Shown: one piece after another, positions 12,417-23,450 of the stretch | How positions within the stretch are numbered: position 1 is the stretch's first letter | Layout: every line of letters starts with the position of its first letter | Assembly (NCBI GenBank): GCA_001600415.1 | Contig: BCJX01000006.1 | Span: forward strand, 503,606-567,605 | Source: Pascua guehoae | Lineage: Eukaryota; Basidiomycota; Tremellomycetes; Trichosporonales; Trichosporonaceae | DNA length: 64,000 nucleotides | Direction of reading: 5' to 3' | Made by a program: the position numbers and the translations under genes | Notes under the pieces: generated by a model | Told to the model about the DNA's origin: nothing | What the model saw: only the letters and a program-made list of their open reading frames with translations | Databases searched by the model: none

Positions 12417-13002
12417 AACACCCACACCCTCTACCTCCAAATCCCCATCTCACCCCACTCGCATCCTGTCCCCACGCACCCTGTCCCCACGCACCCGACT
12501 CACATTGAACAACACGTCCAACCGGCCATACTTCTCCTCCACAACCCTAAACACCCGCTCCACATCGGCATCCACACTGACGTCGGCCGGGAGGACCTCG
12601 GTCGTCGTGCCCGCACGGCACAGGCGGGCCGTCTCGGCGAGCTCGCCCTCGCGCCGGCCCACAAGCGCGAGGACGAGGGGCTCGGGGTGCGTCGCCGAGG
12701 GGAATGCCTGCGAGAGGCCGATCGCGGTCGCGCGGCCCTGTGCGTTAGTCCTTAGTCCTTAGTCGTGCTTGCGCTTGAGGGTTTGGGGCTTGGGAGTCTC
12801 CACTCGGTCGCGCGTGCGGCTTGTCTCGACTCGGTCGCGCGCGCAGCTTGGAGTCTCAACTCGGTCGCGCGCGCAGCTTGGAGTCTCAACTCGGCCACGT
12901 TCGCGTCGTGGTCAGAAGAGAGAGAGAGGCACTGACTATACCTGCAGAAGCGCCAGTGATCAACATGACGCGCCGGGCGGCCGTCGCCGCTGTTGCAGAC
13001 AT
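10864..13002 (-). CDS. Classical short-chain dehydrogenase/reductase (NAD(P)-dependent)
   Basis: Four exons on minus: 13002-12937, 12737-12504, 11969-11871 and 11256-10864, all joining in phase 0, giving 263 residues. This is the normal size for a classical SDR. The N-terminal cofactor motif TGASAGIG is at 16-23 (split by intron 1), the NNAG motif is at 100-103 (formed across exons 2/3), and the catalytic residues are S157, Y170 and K174 (YTVSK). The C-terminal 'VLQLTIM' stretch resembles the YdfG/YMR226C group of NADP-dependent 3-hydroxy-acid (serine/threonine) dehydrogenases, so a cytosolic hydroxy-acid or related carbonyl substrate is likely, though unproven. The tail then diverges (WVKSISAC). 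Intron 1 must use a weak GTCAGT donor to keep GIG intact. The nearby GTATAG would break the frame. Intron 3 is 614 nt, and introns 1 and 2 contain repeats. Confidence 0.88.
12354..12414 (+). repeat. (CA)n microsatellite in an SDR intron
   Basis: A near-pure CA dinucleotide run of about 60 bp, with impure CA-rich flank from 12325. It lies in intron 2 of the short-chain dehydrogenase gene. Confidence 0.97.
12803..12889 (+). repeat. 30-bp tandem repeat in SDR intron 1
   Basis: Two exact 30-bp units (12830-12859 and 12860-12889) begin CTCGGTCGCGCGCGCAGC. They are preceded by a degenerate copy from 12803 and followed by a partial one. The repeat is rich in alternating CG. Confidence 0.9.
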
Positions 13003-14482
13003 GCTGACGATATCGACTGCTCGAGAAGCCTCTGCGATCGACTGATTAGTGATCGATAGGGCAAGGCAAGAGGATCTGTCTGGCGGTGGGCTCGACTAGT
13101 CCCGAAGCAAAGCACAAAGGGGGGCCTGGGCTAGATTGCCTGGTCTGGCTTGCCGTGTGACGTAGAGCAGAGGCTTAGAGGCTGGAGACGCAGTGCTCGT
13201 GTCGGGTGATGCGAGATTGATCCTCGGATGGTACACTAGTAGTGTGGCGTCTCGGAGGCAGAGGTCGCTCGTTGTCGTCGTCGTAGTCGTCGTCGTTGTC
13301 GTGGTCGTGGCCACAGACTCGGTCGGCGAGCGCCGCTGGACAATGAGTGGAGGTCGTGATCGAGACAGACAGGGATCAGACGGATCTCTTATCGTGCGCT
13401 GACGAGGTGGTGTGAGCACAGTGTCACTGTGGTATCCAAGTACTCCAAGTACTCGTCGACTGTGCTCTGACAGATGGAATGCTGCGGGGTGGTCATGTCG
13501 GAACCGGGTCGCGGTCCGGGTGTCCGGTGCTCCGGCACGTGTCGCGAGACGCACGCCACTGACGCCGACGCCACAGATGGGTGTACCCCGCGGCGTACCC
13601 CGCATTCTCTGTCTGGGTGGATCTGGTGCTCTGCCGGCCGATCTGGCCCGAGCTTGCATGCATCCAAGTGCGGTATGGACGAGCCAGGAGGCAGCACGGG
13701 CCGGGATGGATGATACTCACCGCTGTCGACAGGGATGACGTCTGTAGAGCCGTTTTGCGCGTTTGGTGGCCTGGCCGACAATGGTTAGTCTGGGTCGGGT
13801 GCCTGCCTGGTGAATGCTGGCACAAGGTGCACCGCTGATGGGCGGCGTTTGGGCGCGTGTGCTTTTTCCCCCTGGGCCCCCTGGCGCACTGACCACGCGG
13901 CTGTTTTTGACTTTTTTTTTTTTTTCCGTTTGAATGAATGCAAACATGGAAGAATTAGTTCCGTCGAGTTGCCCATCCGACAGGCATCCTGCTTTGCCTC
14001 TCTGGTACCCTACCCACCCACCTAGCCAAACACCCAGCACATAGCCACCCAAACACCCCCCAGCCCACGCCCCCGAAACAGACCAGACCAAACAGACCAA
14101 ACAACGGGCCAGTAGCCAGTTTGCCCAGCCAGTCCCGCAGCGAGCGACTCAGGCCGAGCAGCGCCCATGCTCTGGCCTGCCGCTGCTCCACCACCGACCC
14201 AAACATCACCGCCCGACAGTGACACTACTTTTCCAACCACCCCATACACCACACACACACACTGCATTCCGCCCTCCCTCCCCACCCCCACAACGGACAA
14301 GCACAGCTGCACACGCCGACCTCGTCCCCGCGCACTACCACATTCCCGTCCCGAGTAACTGCACGAGTCGACGCACACCGCCGCAGACCGCCATCTCATC
14401 GTCGGATACCCCCCACTTCCCACCCCGCTCCACACCCCACACCCACACCCACACCCACACTCCCATCACACGCACACGCACG
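13003..14482. other. Divergent intergenic region between SDR and ABBA/KEN gene
   Basis: This 1480-bp stretch has no recognised gene. It holds a GTC/GTN trinucleotide repeat at about 13268-13310, a poly-T tract at about 13911-13925 and, close to the downstream start codon, CA/CCA-rich 5' UTR-like sequence. Open frames here code for low-complexity peptides only. Confidence 0.55.
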
Positions 14483-15338
14483 ATGCCCGTGACGAAGAAG
14501 AAGGGCGCCGTGTTCGCCATCTACGCCGACACGCCCGAGCGCCCCGCCGCATCGGCCACGGAGCGATCACCGACGCGGCGCTCGGCGCGCTCCCTGGGCT
14601 CATCCTCGGCCTCGGGCTTGGGCTCCGCCTCGGGATCCGGATCGACGTCGACGGCTGCGGCGCGGTCGGCCCCGCGCCGGGCGTTATCGGCTCTGCAGCC
14701 GCAGCCCGCGCGCGTGCTGAGCGCCAAGCCGGAGGCGCGCAAGGCCGGCATGACCAGCGCAGCTGTGAGCGCAAGTACACCAGCGAGCACAAGCACAAAG
14801 CGGCGACCGAAGCCTGGGTTTGACATTTTTGTCGACGACGAGAACCCCCCGAACAAGGCCAAGGACAAGTCCAAGCCCGCATCCACATCCACCTCGAAGC
14901 CGAGCCTCAAGCGCCCCGTCCCCGTCGAAGACAAGGAGAACCGCTGCCCCGACTCGCCCGCATCGCGTACCCGCTCCAAAGTGCGCGCCGTCCGCCCGCC
15001 CCTCGCGGCCCTCCCCCCCACCACGGACAAGGCCGCCAAGCCCAAGCCCAAGCTCGACAAGGCCAAGAAGGCGCCGCGCCGGCGCGTCGCGCCCGACCAG
15101 CCGCTCGCGGACGTGAGTGTCGCGTATGGCGCGACGGGCGACGAGCCCGAGGGGTTCCGCGAGGCGCCGCGCGAGAGGAGTAGTCTGGTACGTTGTCTGC
15201 ATCCATCACGCCAAACACCACGCATCACAACACACACCACACCACACAACACAACACACCCCACACCACACACCACACCACAACACCACACACCACACAA
15301 CACATGACCAGATGCCCGGCCGTTTGTCACGGTACTGA
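14483..15338 (+). CDS. Disordered basic protein with two ABBA motifs, KEN box and D-box-like motif
   Basis: Exon 14483-15187 (235 codons) and a terminal exon 15312-15338 (8 codons plus stop) join in phase 0 to give 243 residues. I do not recognise a named family. The protein is Ser/Ala/Pro/Lys-rich and probably disordered. Visible short motifs are FAIYAD at 11-16 and FDIFVD at 113-118, both matching the ABBA consensus Fx[ILV][FHY]x[DE]. There is also a D-box-like RRAL at 65-68 and a KEN box at 151-153, plus CDK consensus sites TPER (17-20) and SPTR (29-32). In known proteins (cyclin A, BubR1, Acm1) this set binds the WD40 face of the APC/C co-activators Cdc20/Cdh1. A role as APC/C substrate or inhibitor in the nucleus is inference. 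The start is chosen as the first ATG after the CA-rich leader and is followed by a basic KKK patch. Confidence 0.75.
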
Positions 15339-16372
15339 CGCGCAGCGGGCCTAAGGCGGACTCGAGGCGAGGCGTCGAGGCGCCCGGGTGTTGTTGTGGA
15401 TTGGCGCATCGCGCATCGGATGGCCTCGTTCGTTGGATCGCTCGTATCAAAGTCGGTCGACATGGACGGATATCGGATCGGCGCGACGCGACGGGGCGCG
15501 ATTGCGCTCGTCTTGGCTGCCAATCTCTCGCGCTTCGACGTCCACACTACTCGTCCACCTGTCTCCCTGTCCAATTGTCTTCTTGGCCGCCTGTCCACCT
15601 GTCCACCAGTCTACTCGTCTACTCGTCTACTTGTCTACTTGTCTGCTGGCCTGTCTACTTGTCCTTGGTTTCCGCGTGCCCCTTGTCTTCCCCACCCACC
15701 TGTCCATGTCCATGTCTACGCCGGCATTACGACCAGACGACGCGACGAGCTCACGACCGCCCGATACGACCCGCACGATCCGAGACGACCCCCATCACAT
15801 CCCCGACTGCCCACTTGTGCTCCCTCCGCCACGGCTACCCATGTCTCAGGCCGCGAGAGTCGTATGACCGCGTCTACCTCCCACTGTCCCCCCACACCAC
15901 ACCACAACCCCCACCACACCACACACCACACCGCATCACACACCACACCCCNNNNNNNNNNNNNNNNNNNNNNNNNNNNNNNNNNNNNNNNNNNNNNNNN
16001 NNNNNNNNNNNNNNNNNNNNNNNNNNNNNNNNNNNNNNNNNNNNNNNNNNNACATTGTCCCCCTACCACGCTTATATTCCACCTGTCCACCGCCCACCGT
16101 CCACCGTCCACCCTGTCCTAGTACCATACCCTCATCTAATACCTGTGACATCCGGTGCCCGCGGGCACCGCTCTGCAATGCTACAAAGCGCAAGCCGCGT
16201 GCTTGTTGCCTCCTTTCTTCAAATCCAGTCTAGTCGCAACAAGGGCGTGTGGGTATCATTGTGGGGTATCGACAAGGTACATACAAACACAGACTCTGGC
16301 TCCTTGCCCTTGACACTAGCCCCTCGCTCGCTCTACATGTCTTGCACACAGACACCAACACTGGCACCCACA
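15339..16372. other. Convergent intergenic region with pyrimidine-rich repeats and a gap
   Basis: This lies between the stops of the ABBA/KEN gene and the 5-phosphatase. It has degenerate tandem CTGTCCAC/TCGTCTACT-type units at about 15545-15665, CCACACCA repeats at about 15890-15951, then a 100-N gap. No gene is recognised. Confidence 0.55.
15952..16051. other. Assembly gap (exactly 100 N)
   Basis: A run of exactly 100 N is the usual placeholder for a gap of unknown size. It abuts a CCACACCA repeat, which probably caused the break. Confidence 0.99.
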
Positions 16373-19300
16373 CTAGTCGACATAGACGGCCGCGGCGAAA
16401 ATGGCCGGGCGGTGGTCGCTGCGTCCCTCGAGCTGGCGCATTCTGACGTCAGCCACAGTCCATGTGCTCCTTTCCATTCCGTCGGCATTTGACCCTGGGC
16501 CTGGGATCTCGTCTCCTTTTGCCCTCGCCCTCGGTCCACACTGCAACACTCACCCAGCATCGTCAATCGTGCCATAGTGGAGCACCTCGACCTCGCCGAC
16601 GAGATGCCGCCGCCGCGTCTCGGCCTCGGGCGGCGCGCGCCACTCGTAGTCGCTGTCGGTCCGCGTGCGCAGGCGACCGGGAAGGCGGCCGGGGAGGTCG
16701 CGCAGGAATTTGGCAATCACATTCAGCTCCTTTGGCTCCTTGTCGCCCGAGCCGCCGCCGTGGCTCGCGGCACGCCGCTCGCGCTCCGCCGTCGACCTCT
16801 CCCACCCCGTGCTCTTGGCGGGCCGGAGCTCGAGGCCGTCGCCGCTGCTCTTGCGGCGCGACAGCGAGCCGCGCCGGGATAGCGAGCCGCGTCGCGGCAC
16901 CGTAATGGGGACGTGGATCGAGGCCAGGGTCGCGCGGCGCGGCGAGCCCGGTGTGCTGGGCGTGTCGACGTGCGAAGTCGAGCCGCGCCGTGGTTTCCCG
17001 GGAATGGTAATGGTGCCCATGCGCCGCTCGGATACAGGCGACGATGGAACTCCATTCCCGTTCCCGTTGCTCTTGCCGGCAACCGCGTCGTCGACGCGGG
17101 GAGCCGCGCCGGTAAATGTCACACTGCGGTTGCGAGCCGGTCCGTCATCCCGTTGTAACGAGATGGGGATAGAGTTGTGCCGCGGGTACTTTACAGGGCG
17201 CAGAGTCGCCGACGGCTCTGTATCTGGGAGCGGGTCGTTGATCGTCTCTGGCGACTCGGTGGTGCCCGAACTCGTCATCGTGTTGCGGCGCGTCGGCGTC
17301 GACGGTGCTGGCGAGGCCCCAGTATGAACACCAGCCAAGGCGTTGGGTGCACCGGGAGTCATGTCAAAGGTCGGAACGACTGGTGTGCGCGCCGGCGTCA
17401 CATTCTCCCGTTCCATACCAGCCGACGACGCATCAAACACGGCCGAACGGCGCCGAAAGTGGTCGCCAAAGTTGGACAAAGCATGCGAGAGGCGGTAGAA
17501 CCGGCCCGCAGGTTCGGGGAGGGTAAAGTCGGTGCCGTCCATGGGCTCGGGGTCGGGGATAATGTGCGTCTTCCACAGCACGCGGTCGCACCAAGACGGG
17601 ATGCGCTGCTTCTTGCTCGTGTCGTAGACGCCCACGCGGTAGTCGACCGTGTCGTCAAACACGTCGCCGCCGTCGTCTTCGTCCTGCGAAGAGCCATCGG
17701 CAATGTTGACGCTGCGGCCAGATACAGTTCGCAGTAATGTCATTGGACGACGCGGGGGAGAACGTGTGGGCGACCCGCTGCGCCAAAACGACGACGCGAC
17801 CGAAGCGGACAGGTTGGCTGTGCCCCCGCTCGAGCTTAGGCCCGTGCCGTTATTGCTGCTTCCAGGGTTGAAGCTCCCAGGGGTGAAGTTGGCCGTCCCG
17901 TTGGTAGGTGTATTGATGGCACCAGGTGTGTCGGCGCCGTTGCCAAACGGGCTCGGGTTGTTGCTAGAACCGTCACCCGTCCCGTTACCGCTGCCGTTCA
18001 GAGCATTGTTGCCACCAAACGGCCCCAGGGGACTGTGCACCGTCCCGCTCCCGCCGCGATTGTGCACACAACCATTCCCAGAGTCGCTGGACGCGACACT
18101 GCGTTCATCCTCGGAGAGCGCAAAGGAGCGGAACGACGACAACGACGTGCGGCGTGCCGAGTCGGCCGGGGTCGCGCTGCGCGGTGCGGCACGCGACGAG
18201 GCGGGCGTGCGGCGCCCGAGGCTGAGGATGGACATTAGTTTGCGGCTCTTCTCCTTGAGGAGGTTTGTGCGTGAACTCTTGGCCTCAAAGCCAGGGAGCG
18301 GGAGGCCGTGTGGAACAGACATGTTCGTCCCCGCCGAGGTTGTGGCAAACGACGTGCATGCCGTCGAGCGCAGGCTGGGCGTGACATCATTGTCGCCGTT
18401 GCGAGGGTCGCGCAAGTCGGGCGAAAATAACTGCGAGTCGGGGCGTCCGCGCGAGTCTAGGAACGAGTTCTCGTCGGCGTACAAGCTTGAACGCTGCGAT
18501 TGCCACTCTGCAGCATCGAGATCGGGGGACATGAGGGGCGTGTCGGGGTTGAGGTAGGAAGAGTCGCGAGCAGCACGGCGTGGGCTCGTATTGTTGTCTC
18601 CCGAATCAGGACGCGCGCTCGATGGCGATCCCGCCCCTTCTCGCTCAATGTCGTGCTCTGGCACACCCTCGAGGGCGTTGGTGAGGTCGATACTGGCACG
18701 GTCGTGTCTCTCCATGGTGCGCGCGCGCGAACGCCGGAACGAGCGGCGAAGCTCCTTGTTGGTCGCGCGCATCGACTTCCACACATCATACTTGAACGTG
18801 GGCATAAACGTAATGTCAGCCTCTTGGAACCCTGGGAGAGGGTTGGTCTTTACGTCGGCCATGGCCGTGCGAAGCTGGTCAAACATGAGGGCGTCCTGGT
18901 ACTTTTTCTGCTCGAGGAGCCACTTTGCGTGCAGCTGCGAAATGTCGACGCGGAAGTTCAGGTCGCCACACCAAAACGTCGTATCAAAGCGGTCCGTAAT
19001 GTCCTCGAGCGACGCGCGCGGGTCGCCCGGATCGAGAAACGTGTCGAGCCTCAGCTCCGACTTGATCTTGCCAATGTTGGCGAGACGTGCATCGTTGCGC
19101 TCCGTGTGCGCCGCGAGGTGTGCATTGACAAAGAGCAGCCGGTGCCCGCCAATATTGAGGCTGATGCCAATACCGCCCTTGTTGCCGAATCGGCCACCGG
19201 CAAGTCCAGCAGTCACAAAGTCCTTGTCGAAACCCTTGACCAGGTGCTCGCAGCCCTTGTACACAAACACTGACATGTAGAGGCCCAATAGGCGCTCCTT

Positions 19301-21663
19301 GACAATGTTGACGTACGGACCAGCTCCGGGCTGGCGCACAAAGATCGGACCCGCAGCCTCGCTCAGATCGCGACCTGAAGCAGACCGCACGAGGCCCCGC
19401 TCCATCGGCGACCGCATGAGGCTGCCCATGCTCGTCAAGCTGCCCACACTCATCAAGCTCGACCCGGAGCGATCCTCGGGTGGCGCTAAGTGCCCTGCAG
19501 AACTGGCCGCAGCACTGCCCCGCGCATCCGTGAGCGGGCGGTCAAACGACGCCGCAATTGCCGGTGTGTAGCTCTGTTGCTGATTCATCGTCTGCGAGAG
19601 GCGATGTGGTGCGTTAGGGGCGGCACTAGGTGGGTTGGTGGTGTTGACAACGGTGTTGTTGGGAATACTCAGTGGTCGCGACTTGGACTGCCCACGCTGC
19701 CAGGGAGAGCCCGGGGAGCCGTGGCGTGACGTCGTCGGCGACGTCCCTGGGCCTGCAGCTCGTTCTGTCCCCTGCCCACCCTCGGGGCTTCGGACTGGCG
19801 AGTCCACGGGGTACCGGGGTATTTCGAGGCGCGGGAGCTCGGCTCTGTCTGCCTTGTCTCCAGCCACGTTCTCCTTATCGGAAAGTGATTGCTGCTGCGC
19901 CAGCGTCGCCGGTGTCACCTTTTCCGGTGGTCCCGCACACAGCCACTCCTCCAGCATCGAGCTCCACCCCTTGACCGCCGGGACGCCCGGGATACGGTTG
20001 CCGGGCTGTGACTGCGCTCCGGGAGTATCTTCCTCGACGGGCGTGCGCGGGGCAGCGGGCAGCAGCGAATCTTTAAGCTCTTGCTTGATCTCCTTGTAGA
20101 GGAGGCGCGTAGCACGCGGGTCCTTTGACGCGCGCTTGGCAGCGGCCAAGGCAGCTGACAAGTGTAAGGGGTCTTCTCGCTTTTGCGAGTTGCGCTTGTC
20201 GTCACAACGCGCTTCGTCCCCTACCACCTTGTCGCCACCACTCGCTGCGGCTCCCGAACTCGCAGAGCTCTCGCCCCTGGTGCCGCGCTGGGAATCCGCG
20301 TCATTCGGCTCGGGGGATTGGACATCGCGCGTGTCGGCCTTGGTGTCCCGGTTGGCTGGCGGTGGGTCCGCCTGAGCGCCTGGCTTGGCCTTGATGTCGT
20401 TGGGCTCCTTGGACCCGTCCTTGGACTTTGTCTCCTTGGACCCGTCCTTGGCTTTTGTCTCCTTGGAGGCGTCTTTGGACTTGGTCTCCTTGTCCTTGTC
20501 CTTGACGTCCTTCTTGTCCTTATCCTTTCCCTCCTTCTTGTCCTTGTCCTTATCCTTTCCCTCCTTCTTGTCCTCCTTGATCTCCTTTCCGTCCTTGTCC
20601 TTCTTGGCAACCTCGGCCTTGAGCCCGACGCCCTTTCGCAGGCCCGCACCGAGTCCACGCGGCACACCAATGGTTGGGCACTCTTGCGCGGCAAACACGA
20701 CGACGTGGTACGGGTGCGCATTCTCGACGGGAAGGGAAGGAATGCCGCCGTCGTCTTCCTCTGTGGGATCAGGGGCGTACGGAGGGACGTCGCCGAGTAG
20801 GACCGCAAGGTCGCCTTTGGGCTGTGCGAGTCAGCAGTGTGATAGGGACGCGCGACTGTTGGGCTTGGATAGTCTGCAGTACCAAGCGATGCTCGTACAC
20901 AGGTGGACTTGGGTGCAAGTGCGGTTAAGACAGTGGCCAATCTTGGCGTACACGTGCGCAGCTGTCAACAGCCGCTACCGCGGCCACGGCTCCGCCATCA
21001 AGATACCGCCGGATACCACCCCGGATCCACCCCAGCTCCAAACCCAGGACAACGTACCAAGGCATCCCCCATATTCCACGTCACGACAAGGACCTTGAGC
21101 GCGCGCCTGTCTGGCGGCTCGGGTTCGGGGGGAATGATGACGGGCCCATCATAGTCGTCGAATATGTCATCATCCTCGATGGCGTACTCGGGCACCGAGT
21201 GTCGGTGTTTCGGTGGGGGCGGGTGTGATGGTTGTGATTGTGATTGTGATTGGGATTGTGATGGGTGGTCGGGATCAGGTAGGTGGAAAAAAGACGAGAG
21301 GCGGGAGAGGACACCTGGCCCAGAGGGATCGTTGCTGGCTATTCTGGACAGCCCCACATTACTTCCCGTCCGGGAGAGTCCTAGTCCAGACCCGGGCCCT
21401 CCGCCGCCGGTATTGCTCCATGGTGAGAGGGTGCTTCCCGACGCAAACGTGGGCGCGGTCGACGACGGGGGGCCGATCGTCGTGGATCCCGCCGTGGACG
21501 CAGACTGCACGCTGGCGAGCCTCGACGCGGCCGACGAGTCCTCCGCGGCGGACACGGCAGACACGGCAGACAGTCCCGCGCCGGGGGACGGGGCGGAGCT
21601 GTCGACGCGTTCGGGATTGGGCATGAGGCTAGCCACGCCGCTGGCGCGGCCCACTCGGCTCAT
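16373..21663 (-). CDS. Large inositol polyphosphate 5-phosphatase
   Basis: Three exons on minus: 21663-21058, 20821-16554 and 16442-16373, giving 1647 residues. It removes the 5-phosphate from phosphoinositides or soluble inositol phosphates, acting in membrane traffic and signalling. All signature blocks of the endonuclease/phosphatase fold are present but spread out. They are TWNMG (about 195-199), FAAQE (about 243), GRFGNKGG (about 743), FVNAHLAAH (about 763), FWCGDLNFR (about 817), PSWCDRVLW (about 1277) and SDHRP (1633-1637). The last is recovered only by splicing in the 70-nt final exon after a GGGTGAGT donor. Without that splice the frame would end just before it. A Lys/Asp/Glu repeat tract lies at about 260-310, and long Ser/Pro/Asn-rich insertions separate the catalytic blocks. 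No Sac1 or SH2 domain is seen. The first ATG of the open frame is taken as the start. Confidence 0.9.
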
Positions 21664-22732
21664 CTGTGGTCAGCATGGGGTGGCAACGAGGTCACAAAAG
21701 GAAGGTAGCTAGTTGGGTGTGACCGCGCGAGGGGGTAAGAGGTGGGGGGTGGGGGGAGTACGACGCGATACGACAATGGATCTCGCTCTGGCTCTGGCTG
21801 CTCGTATTGGTGTTGAGATGCACGAGCGCCGACGACGAGACATTGTCGAGGTCGTGGTCGCGATAGTGGGGGGAACGCGTGACAGAGTGACACATTGTAG
21901 AGTCACAACCTTGATGCATGGACGCTTTGTCCGAGTTGTGATACCCACCTCGACCTTGCTGAGTGCCTCGGGGGTTGCCAGCCCTGGCGCACTGTTGCCG
22001 TGACCCGAGTGGCCGAGTACGAGTGGGTGCAACCGTGTGTCGGTGGTTTGATGCTTGTTTTGACAAAGACAACAATGGTGTGGGTATGGGGGTGGGGTGG
22101 TGGGCGGCTAGAGGCTGTGGTAGAATTGATAGCAACCCCCCGGGTCACCAGAGGGTCTCGTGTATCGTGTTTCCTCGAATGCGCCTCGTTTCGCTTTTCC
22201 CACCCTCGCAGTCGCAGTCTCGCGCGTCTCGGGTACAGTAGTCGTGTATTGTAATTGTGTTCGTCGTCGTCGCGTCTCTGTCGAGTTTGGGGAGCACGGA
22301 CCAGAGCCTAGCCGTGGGATACCGGCGTGGGCGGCGTCCGCTCTGTGCAGTGAAGGTGATGGGATACTGTGCGCAATCAATGTTGGTGCGCACTGGCACT
22401 TTGACCGGTGGGGCGGTTGATAAACCAGAGCGGGGGGTTCTTTTGTGCGACGCTGACGACATGGGCCAATCAGTCAGTCAGGTCCGCCACCCAACGCCAT
22501 CCACCCGGCCTGCAGCCCTCCCTTGGGCGCAGCGGCCAGCGAGGCACACCCACCCAGCCAGCAGCCAGCAGCCAGCGGCCAATTCCGTCAACAACCACTT
22601 AACCAAACTAAAAGTCCATGGCCGCTTCCGTGCTCATCTTACGATCTTGCGTCTCTTGGTCTCTTGTTTGCCCATCCTCTGTGCTGCGCTAGTGCCAACA
22701 GGTCCGTTTTCGCCCCCCACAGACACTCTACC
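21664..22732. promoter_or_regulatory. Divergent promoter region (5-phosphatase / GPI-GnT subunit)
   Basis: This is 1069 bp between opposite start codons. No gene is recognised. It would hold the 5' UTRs and regulatory sequence of both genes. Confidence 0.5.
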
Positions 22733-23144
22733 ATGCACGGTGTGGACGCCCGCACGCCGCGGCATCGGCATGCGCACCCCCCGCCGCCGCGCTCGTCGTT
22801 ATCCGAGCCGCAGCTGTATGCGCTCAGCGCGGCCTGCCTCGCCGTCGCGGGCGGGGCCGTCGCGCTGGCCGTGTCGTATGTCGCTTGTCCTGTGAGTTTG
22901 CTGAGTGTCGGATATGTATGCGTTTCCGTGTCGCGCCCGCCTGTACTGCTTTTGTCGCGCAGGCTCGTCTCGCTACATCGCTACCTCCATACCTCGCTTC
23001 GTCAACAATACTAACCTCCAGACATTCCTGGCACCCCTCTGCCGCGATACACATTACAAGTACCTCGTCCCCCTGCTCGTGCCCGTCACGGTGTGGTTTG
23101 CCATCGCCAACTGGGTCGGGTGGCAGTACTTCCGCCTCGCTTGA
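22733..23144 (+). CDS. GPI-GlcNAc transferase subunit, PIG-Y/Eri1-like
   Basis: Exons 22733-22891 and 23022-23144 join in phase 0 and encode 93 residues. After a His/Pro/Arg-rich head there are two membrane segments, about 29-50 and 67-88. The end is VPLLVPVTVWFAIANWVGWQ followed by YFRLA. That W..W.G...FR C-terminus matches the PIG-Y subunit of the ER complex that makes GlcNAc-PI, the first step of GPI-anchor synthesis. The assignment rests on this short C-terminal signature and on size and topology, so it is moderate. Fungal Eri1, the counterpart, also restrains Ras in budding yeast. The ATG is the only one giving this frame. Confidence 0.7.
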
Positions 23145-23450
23145 GCGTGTTCGACGGAATGCGTAGCGGAGTACTGCGCTATCCTACGACTGCAAACAAA
23201 CGACGCGACGAGCCGCTCGTCCTTTACACGGCTCCAAACACGGCCCCAGGCGGCGGGCGCGTCATGCCGTGTTGGCAACATTCTACCAACCTGGCAGCCG
23301 ACAACCGTTCGCTTGGCCTCGCCAACTGCGTTTTCAGTCGGCAGGGTAGATATCTTGCTTGGCGTTTCCCGGCAGCACGCACCAGCGGCACTCCACGACA
23401 GCAGATACATCAACACGACGTCCCGTCTCCATCTACGTCTACGTCTACGT
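23145..23450. other. Convergent intergenic region
   Basis: About 306 bp lie between the stops of the PIG-Y-like gene and eIF3d. Nothing coding is seen. A short TCTACG repeat lies just past the eIF3d stop. Confidence 0.6.

Noticed and set aside
12045..12762. Open frames of 154-236 codons with His/Thr repeats
   Set aside because: They are translations of the CA microsatellite inside an SDR intron, antisense to its exons.
13096..13659. 187-codon minus frame with a poly-Thr tract
   Set aside because: It is produced by a trinucleotide repeat in intergenic DNA; no domain.
16550..16556. Ending the 5-phosphatase at the TGA after GTIDDAG
   Set aside because: The stop overlaps a GGGTGAGT donor. Splicing to 16442 restores the essential SDHRP motif and an in-phase stop.
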